Positions 11,557-21,576 of a stretch of DNA of 64,000 nt are shown here, piece after piece. Positions within the stretch are counted from its first letter, which is position 1, and each line of letters opens with the position of its first letter. This DNA comes from Aquanectria penicillioides (lineage: Eukaryota; Ascomycota; Sordariomycetes; Hypocreales; Nectriaceae): contig PYIU01000006.1 of the NCBI GenBank assembly GCA_003415625.1, forward strand, positions 2,480,001 through 2,544,000. Reading direction: 5' to 3'. Both the position numbers and the translations under genes were made by a program. The notes under the pieces were generated by a model, which was not told where the DNA came from, ran no database searches, and was given only the letters and a program-made list of their open reading frames with translations.

Positions 11557-14500
11557 AGTGATGAGATGCCATGTCAGCGGAAGATGCAAGGCCTGACAAC
11601 AACTGCCACTTGCCAGCTGTGCCTCAGCCACTGCCAATGCCCTGAAGCAGGTACATAGGTACCTACTAGATAGGGAGGGAGGTGCCTACCTCCGCTGCGT
11701 GCCTCCATGCTATTATGCTCCTTCAATAGAGGTACCTTCCTATCAGGTAGCTACCCAGCATTCGCTGGCTGGAAATAGTAGGCAGGACGCCTGGCCCGAG
11801 CAATTTACCACACGCGCAGTTTTCACACACCCCTCCCCCCATAGACGTCCCCCGAAACACGCAAAACTGGCTGCCAGCTGCTGCTGCCAGCTGGCCACCT
11901 GTCACAGTCTCTGCCACAAATCTGGTCCCCCACACCGCTGTAACCACCCGCAACAACAACCTATTTTTGAACAACATCCAGAAGGCACCCAAAACCAGGC
12001 CGCCAACGCCAGCCAGCACCAACGCCAGCGAAAAGAAAAGACCACGATGCGTTTGCATAATCCTCACTCAAACTTGCCACCTCAACATCATCTCCGTTCC
12101 CCCATCGTCATCTCCCCTGGCGGGATCCTATCTAATTCCTTCCACTAGGTTCTTCCGCTACACTGGCCACCTCTATTCCCTTCGGCACCCCTCCCTCCAG
12201 AAAAAGGGTGGTGCCCAGATGAAATTGTCAACCCCGTCACCGAGATCTCCCATCGGCGGCTCCACACACACTTGCCTTTGGACCCGTACCGGTACCTGAG
12301 CCGCAGGGTTTGCTGCTGAAGCTCGCTAGCTGACGCGCATATCGGATCATGTCTCGCGCGTCTAGAACTGCAACAGGCAACGCGCATCAGCTCTGCATGA
12401 GAGGAGCCGTCCCGTACTCGAGGACTGGCGGGCGGCGCGAGTGGAGAGCAGGAAGTGTCCCCACGACCCCAAGGCCGAGAGCAAGCCCAATCATGAAGCT
12501 GCCCACAGCCTGAGCCATTGGCCAACTGGAGGTCATCATGTCATGGTTCCAATCTGCTTCGACGAGGCGCGAACGTCGCCTTGCGCCTGTCCTTACACTG
12601 GCCCGACTGCCCTCTTGGTGTGCACCACCTGGGTGCCAAGGTGCGTCGATGTTGTGCAGGTTCTGGCGCACTGCTTCCCGGCTCATGTTCGTCAGCGGTA
12701 ATCGACAATTCGTGCCCGCCATCCGAGTCGCCGCGCCGCCGCGGCAATGCATTCACTACTGCATTGGCCTGCAAGACGCCGCATCGGACTGGCCCTGGAT
12801 GTAAGATCAAGGGCCGATCTCAGCCTCATCGAAGAGGCGTGGCTCTGTACGAAGTACCAGCAGGCAATCGGATATCTATTACCGCATACAGGTACAGAGT
12901 ACAGAGGGCCGCAACGGTTACGTTTGGCCTTGGCCTTGTTCTTGGTCTCGTCCGGGGCTCTCGTCCAGTCGTGGGTGCGTCCGCCCCAAACGCCGACCTC
13001 AAACCACCGTCCGCCTTTCGTCAACCCTCTGCCTCCACCTCGGGAAGTACCCTCTATCGGGTCTGGCCTGGCCTAAGCCCGAGCTGGCCTGGAACTACGC
13101 CGACGGCCTCAAACCTCAGTCCTCTCACCATCTAAGTGATGCCACCCGTTGCCAACCAGCCCCTGCTGCTCTGTTCGATGCCGTCATCGCAATTGTTAGC
13201 TGCTCTTCTGTTCGTCGCTTTTTCGGAGGATTCCCATCCATCGACCCGCCAACACACAATGTCTGCTACTGCTGAAACTGCCTGGCCAAACCAACCGGAT
13301 CACTCCATCCCAGCGGGCTGAAACACCCAACCCACATTTGGCCTTCTAGAAGCCTTCTGGATCTTAGACACACCAGTCCCGACTGTGCCACAGCCGCTGT
13401 TGCGCTCAGCACCGTGTCGCAGATTAAGCTTCTTAACCGAATATTTCGGCCATCAGAGTTTACCTCCTCGAGACAGAATTGGACAGGACCCCCAGTAAAG
13501 GGGGATGGTGATTGCCAAAACCACTGTATTCAATATTCTAGGGACTATTTTGAAAACGGATTAGGTGGCGCAAGCATTAAAAGATACCTGGACCCTTGGG
13601 CTTGCTGGGGACGATTCCGAAAACCGTTTTGCCCGAACTAACTTTTGTGATCCCTGTGGGGATATGTGTATACTTCCAACGGTCGGCCAGCCTCCATGCA
13701 ATTGAAACACCCTTCGACGAGTTAATTACATACATAGTAACTCTCACGCGGCCAACCAGTTTTTCGAGCCGCCGAACCCGCTTCAGCATGCAGTCGCGCC
13801 TTAATTGCCGCTCATCCTGGACATGCTGATGCCACTTTGAATACGGATGGGATGGAATTGGGACGGGATGAGCTGGGGGGATGGACTCGCAGCGGGCACA
13901 GCCCACTTCACCACCCGGTCTGAGAGATTTTCCCTCGAGCCTTGGTTTACCTTCACACGATAGCAGCAGTACAGCACCATCGCCCACAAAAATCCCCACT
14001 AAGACCGGTTCAAACCCAAATCTGGCCAGATGATGTTGAATTCCGTCAAAGCCCTGCACCGGGCAGCCATCCGGCGTAGATGCCACGTTTTGTTGCAGGG
14101 GCACGGGTGTCTACCCAGTTTATGAAGTCATTAACATGGCGACGAGGACTGAGCATGGGCTGATTAGCTGCGTTATCCGACAACGCCCTGGGCTTAAGAT
14201 TCCGCGTGTGGCTTGCCCATTATCGTCATGGTATGTATGAACTTGCAGGGAACTTTGAAAGCTGGCCCGTGTCTTCTTCCGGGTTGGCCGATTCCTCAAA
14301 GCATCGTTACATGTGCATGGATGAAATGGCATTCCAACTCCACAGTAAACTACCCTATACCTCGATCGACCTTTTTCCCTACAAAATACGCGAAATATCG
14401 CCGACTCGTCACATTAAACCAAGGTCTCCCATGTTTACTATCAGGCGTTTCTCAGATCTAACTATCCGAAAACCCCACGGGAATGGATGCATGGCACGTG

Positions 14501-14922
14501 GCGAGCCTCCCGATGGCGTTATTATGGCTGTCCCTGCTTGTAATGTTGGATTGAGTGTTGGATGTTGGATCAGCCACCAGTTGCAATCAATTTGGACACG
14601 CACATGTTGTCTTGCCGAGAGCCTTGACGCCCGCACCAACATCCATCGCTCATTGTCACATGGTCGGCGGCCCTTGCGCCGACAACGGCATGTCACACTT
14701 CCACCCCCGACTGAATGTGACATGTTAGTGATTGCGTCTTAGTGGCGGCCTTGAAAACCAATCCCGTGATTCTAAAACTACATTGATGTTTGTTTGTTTG
14801 TACAGTACAGTACAGGCCGACGTACGGCATCACTTGGCCCGTTCGCCATCCATCTCGCGAGCCCCCACACCACCATTGATTCGTCCCACAGTTCCGCATC
14901 ATCATCTTTCTGAAGAATCTGC

Positions 14923-15927
14923 TTATCGCTTGACCCAAGCAGGCATCTTGCGTGCCTTGACATGGCCGTGCTTCTTCCTCTCCACAGTTCTCGGGTCCCT
15001 CGTGATGCAGCCGGCTGGAGACGGGGAGATTAGTCTTCGTCCTAAAAAGGCTCATGCTATGATTGAAAATCCGGAATACGTACCTTTTCGAAGAGCAGTC
15101 TTCAGGGCGGGCTCGTGGACGATCAAAGCTTTGGCAACAGCCAGAGTGAGAGCTTCAGCTTGACCGGTCGTTCCGCCGCCTTCCACTAGAGCCCAAACAT
15201 TGTACTTGTCCAATCTCTCAGTGGCCTGCAAGGCCCAGATGGCGCTTTCGCGGTCGTGAACACGGCCGAACGCCTCGCTGAGGGTCTTGCCATTGATGAG
15301 AACCTCGCCGGTACCCTCCACAACCCAGGCGCGAGCGGTCGACTCCTTTCTCTTGCCGACACCAATGGCTCGACCATGATTGTCGACGACACCGATGCGT
15401 GCCACATTGCTGAAGGGGTCGATATCTCGCTTGAATTCTTGCAGGGCAATCTTGACCTCCTCGGGGAACAGCGACGGATCGATTAGATGAAGGCGCTTGG
15501 CGACACGCAGAACCTTGGCGAAATGTGAGGCCTTAACCGGTTCACCGAGTTTCGAACGAATATCTGCTAGTTTGACCCATGGAGCTTGGGCAGCCTCGCT
15601 GGGAGGGAGAGTGGGGAGGTGGTGATATTTTGTCAAGAGGCGGGAAATTCGAATATAGAGGTCGTTGAATTGCGGCTCCCGGGAGAAGTATGAGGGCGTC
15701 GATGGAACGGCACGGGCATGTTTGACACCTTGGAAAGGTAGAGGGACAGATGAAGACTCGACCAAAGCAGATTGCTCTGGGATTGCGGCTCCTTTCGAGG
15801 ACTCAGTGTTGAACGTTCGGATGCCGAATTGGAGGCTCGGTCGGGCCAATGAAGGCTGGCACAATTGGGCTCGGGTAAGCTGGCTCGGGCATCGCAGGTG
15901 CCGCAGGCCATTTGTGAGTGTCGACAT
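14923..15927 (-). CDS. MRPS9: mitochondrial ribosomal protein uS9m (MRPS9)
   Basis: Component of the small subunit of the mitochondrial ribosome. Two exons (15927-15084 and 15014-14923, donor GTACGT, acceptor CAG) give 311 residues. The N terminus is rich in R, L, S and Q without acidic residues and ends in a likely matrix-processing stretch (FGIRTF). The C-terminal half is the uS9 domain: [20 protein letters not shown], then [19 protein letters not shown], and across the splice the signature [17 protein letters not shown] with the family's basic tail ending VKR. The tail is encoded wholly by the second exon, which supports the intron. I chose the ATG at 15927 because the longer frame begins with a non-ATG codon. 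It is head to head with eEF1B-gamma. Confidence 0.95.
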
Positions 15928-16363
15928 GATGGCGACTTTCCGAGGGGGCCCGTCGAAATGGCGGATTCGGGCTCTCAATGATCACGATCTGACCAGAAAA
16001 TCTTCACGAGAATTCAAGATGCAAAGCAGGGGCTGCAAGCTCCGCAGAGGTCACGTGGAGATAGCTTGAGACCTGATACGTGGACAGTCCAATTCGAGTT
16101 GGGTACCTATGATTGGGCCAAGGTGGGCTTCCGCCGCCACAAAGCCCAGATTTTCACCACCTTCACCAGCCACGGCTCTAGCCACTCCGTTGCCAGCTGT
16201 TTGCCGTTGCTCAGGCAGCTGCCTTAGCGCGGGGCATGCAATTCGGCCCATTTATCCCACCAGCGTAGAAAAATTTCCTTCATGACACATTCCCCTCCTT
16301 CACTTCTCCTCTCCTTCACCTTTTGACAACTTGTTCTGGTTGCCAACCCAGCAAACGTCCAAG
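15928..16363. promoter_or_regulatory. shared divergent promoter, uS9m / eEF1B-gamma
   Basis: The 436 bases between the two start codons must hold both promoters and both leaders. The eEF1B-gamma side is CT-rich just before the start codon, as is usual for strongly expressed fungal translation genes. No specific factor site is claimed. Confidence 0.6.
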
Positions 16364-17997
16364 ATGCCTTTCGGAACGCTCTACACCCGCGAGGTATATC
16401 AGCTCGTGCCCTGACGTATGCCTCGCCGTTCCTTACTGACCGGTTTTTCTTGTTCAGGGCAACGCCCGCTCTACTGCCATCAAGGCCGTCGCCAAGGCCA
16501 ACGACCTCGAGCTCAACATTGTTGAGGCCAAGTCTGGCGAGGCTACCGCTGAGCACCTCTCTGCTAGCGGCCTCGGCAAGATCCCTGCCTTCGTTGGCGA
16601 GGACGGCTTCGTCCTCTCTGAGGCCATTGCCATTGCTGTTTACTGTATGTGAAACCCTCGTTCATGGCACCACTTTTCAAATTTTTTTCTACCCTGCCCC
16701 CATCGAGCTTCCCCGCTTGATTGCGAATGATGAGCCAGCTTTTCAAATACAGTTATCCCTGTCTGAATTTATTTTTCAAAAATCAATTTGTGGATATAGT
16801 CTATCTTCTGACCTTGCAAAACCTTTCACTTTTTCACATTGCTGCCGGACCATTGTCGTGGGGCGAAATTGCTGACCCCGCCATAGTCACCTCCCAGAAC
16901 GAGAAGACCACCCTCCTCGGCAAGACCAAGCAGGAGTAAGATTACCCCACATTAGTGCTTCATGAAGAACCCCTCTCGTGGCTAACGCGGGTAATTAGCT
17001 ATGCTTCTATCCTGAAGTGGCTGTCTTACTTCAACTCTGAGGTCCTCACCGGCCTTGGTGACTGGATGGGTCCTCTTCTCGGCCGTGTCCCCTACAACAA
17101 GAAGAACGTCGACGAGGCCTCCAAGACTACCTTCAAGAACTTCTCTGTTGTCGAGGCCCACCTCCTGAACAACACCTACCTTGTTGGTGAGCGTATCACT
17201 CTTGCCGACCTCTTTGCCGCTGGCGTTGCCCAGCGTGGCTTCCAGTACTTCTTCGACAAGGCTTTCCGTGAGGAGAACCCTAACGTCACCCGCTGGTTTG
17301 ACACTGTCCGCAGCCAGTCCATCTTCTCTGCCGTTGCCGAGAAGCTTGAGTTCCTTGAGACTCCTGCTCTGACCAACACCCCCCCAAGAAGGAGCAGCAG
17401 CCCAAGAAGGAGGCCAAGAAGGAGGCCAAGAAGGAGGCCCCCAAGAAGGAGACCCCCAAGAAGGAGGAGCCTGCTGCCGAGGAGGCCCCCGCTGCCCCCA
17501 AGCCCAAGCACCCCATTGAGGCTCTCCCCAAGCCCTCCGTTGCCCTCGATGAGTGGAAGCGAACCTACTCCAACCTCGACACTCCTGCCGCCATGAAGTG
17601 GTTCTGGGAGAACCTCAAGTTCGATGGCGAGGGCGAGTACTCTCTCTGGAAGGTTGACTACAAGTACAACGAGGAGCTTACCCTTGTCTTCATGTCCAAC
17701 AACCTGATTGGCGGCTTCAACAACCGTCTTGAGGGTTCCCGCAAGTACGTTTTCGGCTGTGCTGCCGTCTACGGCGAGAACAACGCCTCCGTCATCCAGG
17801 GTGCCTTCGTTATCCGCGGCCAGGATTTCCTGCCAGTCTTCGATGTCGCCCCCGATTGGGAGAGCTACAGCTTCACCAAACTGGACGCCAGCAAGCCTGA
17901 GGACCGCCAATTTGTTGAGGACTCCTGGGGCTGGGAGAAGGGTATCGTTGTTGACGGCAAGGAGCTCCCCTGTGCTGACGGCAAGGTTTTCAAATAA
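16364..17997 (+). CDS. translation elongation factor eEF1B gamma subunit, frame broken by one base
   Basis: Scaffold subunit of the eEF1B complex that recharges eEF1A with GTP. Exons: 16364-16393, 16458-16644, 16887-16935 and 16999-17997. An N-terminal glutathione-transferase-like domain (MPFGTLYTRE, then ASGLGKIPAFVG, YASILKWLSYFN, ITLADLFAAG) leads to a Lys/Glu-rich linker and the conserved C-terminal EF1G domain (MKWFWENLKFDGEGEYSLW to GWEKGIVVDGKE). The frame shifts at the C7 run 17379-17385: the GST frame continues as an Arg/Pro-rich artefact, while KKEQQPKKEAKKEAKKE and the EF1G domain lie in another frame. One extra base there gives 421 residues, normal for the family. This essential gene is almost certainly intact in the organism, so I read the break as a sequence error. 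Confidence 0.95.
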
Positions 17998-18514
17998 ACA
18001 TTTGAATGTCATGACAGAGAGGGAGATGATGATAATGGTTTATGGATAGATATGAATTGGGAGGGAAAAATGAATTGTGATGACGCTATGGCTCATGTAG
18101 GCTCTCTCGGGCCGGGGCAGCTTGTTGTACGTAATGCCCGCGAAAAGGTCACTTTTGACGAAACAAACCGGACAATAGACGCAGAACTGTGCTACAAACG
18201 AACAAACACTCCTTGCACATTACTATTGATGATGACCTGCGTGTCTGTCTATCGTACTGCTTGATGTATATATGTATTTAATCTTGACCGTGTTCTGAAT
18301 GCGCCAGTATTGATTGATTTAGATGTCTATATGTGTGGAATGAGGATTGTGGCCTCGGGGTATCTAGAATGCAAAAGGATTTTGGTGATCCCGACAGCTA
18401 AAGAAGGCAGGAGGGGGGGCCATGCCGTGCATGCATGCGTGCATGGTCCGGCGTTTATCGTGTTATGCCACCCAGTTGATCATCGACATTGATTGCGCTG
18501 GTGGGGCACATCCC
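17998..18514. other. convergent 3' region between eEF1B-gamma and the FCP1-like gene
   Basis: About 520 bases separate the two stop codons. They should hold both 3' untranslated regions. A short stretch of alternating purines and pyrimidines (GTGCATGCATGCGTGCATG) lies near 18427-18445. I see no gene here. Confidence 0.6.
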
Positions 18515-19821
18515 TCAGGCGGACTGTGGAAGGCTGTAGTGTGAACCGAGTTCGAAGGGTCTCATCCGCATAAAGCGGCTGATATCGGCTTGGTGAGATA
18601 GCAAATTCAGGTAATCGTGAACTTGAGGCAACACATTGGGGTGTTCCGTAGTGGTGCCTGAGAACTCGGGTATCTGTAATAGGTTGAAAGGCTCGCTCCG
18701 GGCCTTTTCCATGGAATCGTCGACGAGGACGGTGTTGGTCTGATCCCAGCGACCACCGTCTTGAGCGGTCGGATGGGATGTCATAACGCGGGGATTGGAC
18801 CAGACGCTGGTGAGGCGCTTGTAGACCTGGACCTTGGAGTCGTAGTCGCTTGGAGACAGACCAAACTGGTCACGAGCCCAGATGAGGAGGCAGCGCTCGC
18901 GCTGGGCGGGGTTGAGCAACTGGGCAACCATCTTGGAGACGTTCTCGGGGCGAGCCGAAGACCAGATGGCGACGTAAAAGGTTTCGAGACAGTAGGACAG
19001 AAAGGCTCGGGCGTGAGGGCGCTCTACGAAGTTGAACGGCCGGCGCTTGTTGGGTCGATGGAGAAGAGTGCCATTGAGGTCCATGATGATGAGGATACGG
19101 CGCGGCTGGGAGAGGGCGTGAGGGGCAAGTAGCGCTTGGGATATGTATTGAGGCGTGGGATCGGGCACGCCACCGGATGAAGCGCCGGGGGTGATGGCGT
19201 TGTTAGTTTTGCCTTTTTCTTGGATATTGGGTTTGGACCGTTGGGGGGTTTCGCGGATGGTCTAGATGAAGGGTTAGTTTGTCGGCGATAGCTGTGGGAG
19301 AAGGAATGGGAGGTGACATACAGTGTAGCAGTGTTGCCTTTTTTTGGCTGCACTGAAGTGAGGCTGGGGATTGCGACTTGGGTGGTCGAAGGAGAGTTTG
19401 CCGGCGCGACTGCTTGTTGCGACTTCTTCTTGTTCTTTTGGGGGTTCTTGTAGCTGATCATATTCGACGCCGTGAGCAGCTCTGGAGCATGCAAGGGTAA
19501 GGAGGATGTTGTAGTTGTGGTTGTGGCTGTCGGGGGAGGAGCGACAGAAGCCACTTGAGATTTTGGCAAAGAAGATGAAGAACTGTTAGGATGCAGACGA
19601 GATTGAGGTTGAGCCGGAGGAGGCTGTTGGCGGTCGGGAGGCCAGACAGAGCAGCACACGGACGGCGGCGGCGGCCAAGGAGGAGAAGGAGGAGGAGGGG
19701 ATGCAGTCAGAGTTGAGCGAAAAGAATGAGACGGCGTGGTTTGCAAGAAAGTGCGAATCAACCCAGAGATGTACTGGTTGAAAGTGCGACTAGTCCTGAC
19801 CAACGACTGTTGAGGCGGCAT
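18515..19821 (-). CDS. FCP1/NIF-type HAD phosphatase, frame one base short
   Basis: Probable aspartate-based protein phosphatase of the FCP1/SCP/NLI-interacting-factor group. The C-terminal part carries motif I as IIMDLNGTLLHRP, then YVAIWSSARPENVSKMV and the metal-binding motif NTVLVDDSMEKA. Motif I reads DLNGT rather than DLDGT, so the second aspartate is asparagine; from memory this also occurs in other fungal members. The N-terminal half is a low-complexity Pro/Ser/Thr-rich and basic region beginning MPPQQSLVRTSRTFNQYISG. A GTATGT/CTAG intron (19321-19262) joins the halves, but the summed exons are one base short of the catalytic frame. A missing base in a homopolymer is likely (A7 near 19339-19345 on the reverse strand, or C6 near 19245). 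Alternatively translation starts inside exon 2. Confidence 0.8.
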
Positions 19822-20246
19822 GAGTGGGATTGAGGGATTGAGGCGCCAATTGGTTCTTCGTCGCTCTTTTCGGTGCCTTTCAAATGGACTCACTGCCTGG
19901 AACTTTTTTTTCTCTCCTTCACTTCCTACCAACCAGAGACTCTCTCACATTTCCAAACCCGCGCCGCGGCGCGATGGCTTGAGCTTCCGGCTGGTGGCGG
20001 GGCAAGCTGGGGCACGGAGGAAGACCCTTGCATAAACAGAATGATATGCATATACCGGGTCTACCGATAAGAATTTTGACGTGAGCTTATCGGGCGGGCA
20101 AAATTAAAAAAGTATCACCGCCCAAGACCGCACCAGCACTGTTGCGGCTTGACCCATTTTGTGATTCTTTGACGGATTCGATCTCAAGTCGAAGAAAATA
20201 GAGGAGAAACCAACAGTGGTGACAAAGAGAAAGAAAAAAAAACATC
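19822..20246. promoter_or_regulatory. shared divergent promoter, FCP1-like / RRP36
   Basis: The 425 bases between the two start codons hold both promoters. The stretch before RRP36 is A-rich (AAAGAAAAAAAAACATC) directly upstream of the ATG. No defined factor site is claimed. Confidence 0.5.
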
Positions 20247-21277
20247 ATGGCTCCCAAGAGGAAACTCGGCTCCGTCGGACTTCAGCGACGGGTGCGTCCC
20301 AGGCGAGAGGACGAGTGGGAAATGGATCCTGACGGCAGCCAAGCTTCGTCGAGCGATGATGACGAGGTTGAGGAGCACGGAACTCGAAGACGTGACCATG
20401 GTGATGTGATGGAGGTCCACGAGGACGAAGACGAAGACGAAGAAGAAGACGCATCCGATCCCGAGTCTGGCTCCGATCAAGAATCAGAGGTATGCTTCGC
20501 CAGCCTCGAACACTCGCTTGCATATGCTCACCACTCCTCTTAGGACGATGACCAAGAACCCGCCCCCCCGAAAGTTGACCTCTCCTCCATTTCCTTCGGT
20601 GCCCTAGCAAAGGCCCAGGCCTCCCTACCCCCCTCCAAGCGCAAATCCAAGTCCACATCCACCGCTGCCGACGACTCCCTCAAAGACGAAGACAAGCCCC
20701 CCGCCCGCAAGCCCTCATCCCGCTCCAAGAATGACCCCACGCCGAAACGCTCCTCAAAGCATGCCCCCAGGAACAATCGTCCAAGCGGCCCGTCTCCCGC
20801 CGCCGTGAAATCATCGCCGACAACCGCCGCCAGTTCCGCGACCCTCGCTTCGACCCCCTCGTCGGCCGTCTGGACGAGGCCAAGGCCCAGAAGAACTATG
20901 CCTTCCTGGACGAGTACCGCGACAAGGAAATGGCCGACCTCCGCGCCCAGATCAAGAAGACCAAGAACCTCGACGCCAAGGAGAACCTCAAGCGCCAGCT
21001 GCACTCCATGGAGTCCAAGAAGAAGGCCCGCGTGCGCAAGGAGGAGGAGGAAAATCTGCTGCGCGACCACCGCAAGCGCGAGAAGGAGCTCGTCGCCGAG
21101 GGAAAGACGCCCTTCTACCTGAAGAAGAGCGAGCAGAAGAAGAAAGTCCTCATGGACCGCTACGCCACCATGAGCAAGGGCCAAGTCAACCGCGCCATCG
21201 AGCGCAAACGCAAGAAGGTTGCCGGCAAGGAGAAGAAGGAGTTGGGCTCACTGCAACGAGTCACGTCTCGCGGGTGA
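20247..21277 (+). CDS. RRP36: rRNA biogenesis protein RRP36, frame broken by one base
   Basis: Nucleolar component of the 90S pre-ribosome needed for early 18S rRNA processing cuts. Exon 1 (20247-20489) encodes a basic start and a long acidic Asp/Glu block. A 54-base intron follows, then exon 2 (20544-21277). Exon 2 begins PPKVDLSSISFGALAKAQ and reaches the family's KRSSKHAP motif; the conserved SSKRPVSRRREI and DPRFDP lie one frame away. The switch is at the C5 run 20764-20768, where one more C restores the frame and gives 325 residues. Lys/Glu-rich coiled coil (AEGKTPFYLKKSEQKKKVL) ends the protein. I read it as an intact gene with a base missing from the sequence. Confidence 0.92.
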
Positions 21278-21576
21278 AGGAGAAAAATAAAGGAAAAGAG
21301 AACGACACACATACGTATATACATGTTTCAAAAGGATGGACTGATTCCTGTCACGGTCGAGTTGCACATGTTTGGAAGAGAGCCTTGATGTACCGACATG
21401 ATCTTTTTTTTTTATTCTCTCTATGATATTATATACCCCATCCAACCCATTTTTAGTTGGTCTAACGTTGGTACGTTGGTGTTACACAATATGAATATAT
21501 CGTACATGTTCATACAAAATGAGTAAAGTAGAGTTTTCGTGTGGTTTGTTTTTTTTGTATCGTCCGATTCACCGTA

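Larger units (their letters stand above)
7578..14922. other. gene-poor region of about 7.3 kb
   Basis: The first few hundred bases should hold the promoter and leader of the glutamine-rich gene. Beyond that I find no coding sequence with recognisable motifs; open frames here are compositional and often exist on both strands at once. Visible elements are a 7-base tandem repeat at 7867-7892, a CTG/GCT triplet run near 9756-9774, a 17-base G run at 11540-11556 and a cluster of GGTACCT palindromes near 11650-11755. A long non-coding transcript is possible but cannot be seen. Confidence 0.55.

Noticed and set aside
12518..13135. 205-codon forward frame in the second desert
   Set aside because: Irregular composition with many Cys, Arg and Pro, no motif, and overlapping frames of similar quality on both strands.
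13577..14104. 175-codon reverse-strand frame
   Set aside because: No domain, no supported start or splice sites, and no codon bias like the real genes in this window.
16645..16886. possible extra exon within the long second intron of eEF1B-gamma
   Set aside because: The open stretch has no similarity to the family, and the flanking exons join in phase without it.
17176..18012. 278-codon reverse-strand frame rich in Leu and Gly
   Set aside because: It is the antisense shadow of eEF1B-gamma; the Leu/Gly repeats mirror the Lys/Glu linker.
20540..21184. 214-codon reverse-strand frame
   Set aside because: It is antisense to RRP36 exon 2; its Leu-rich composition mirrors Lys/Glu codons.
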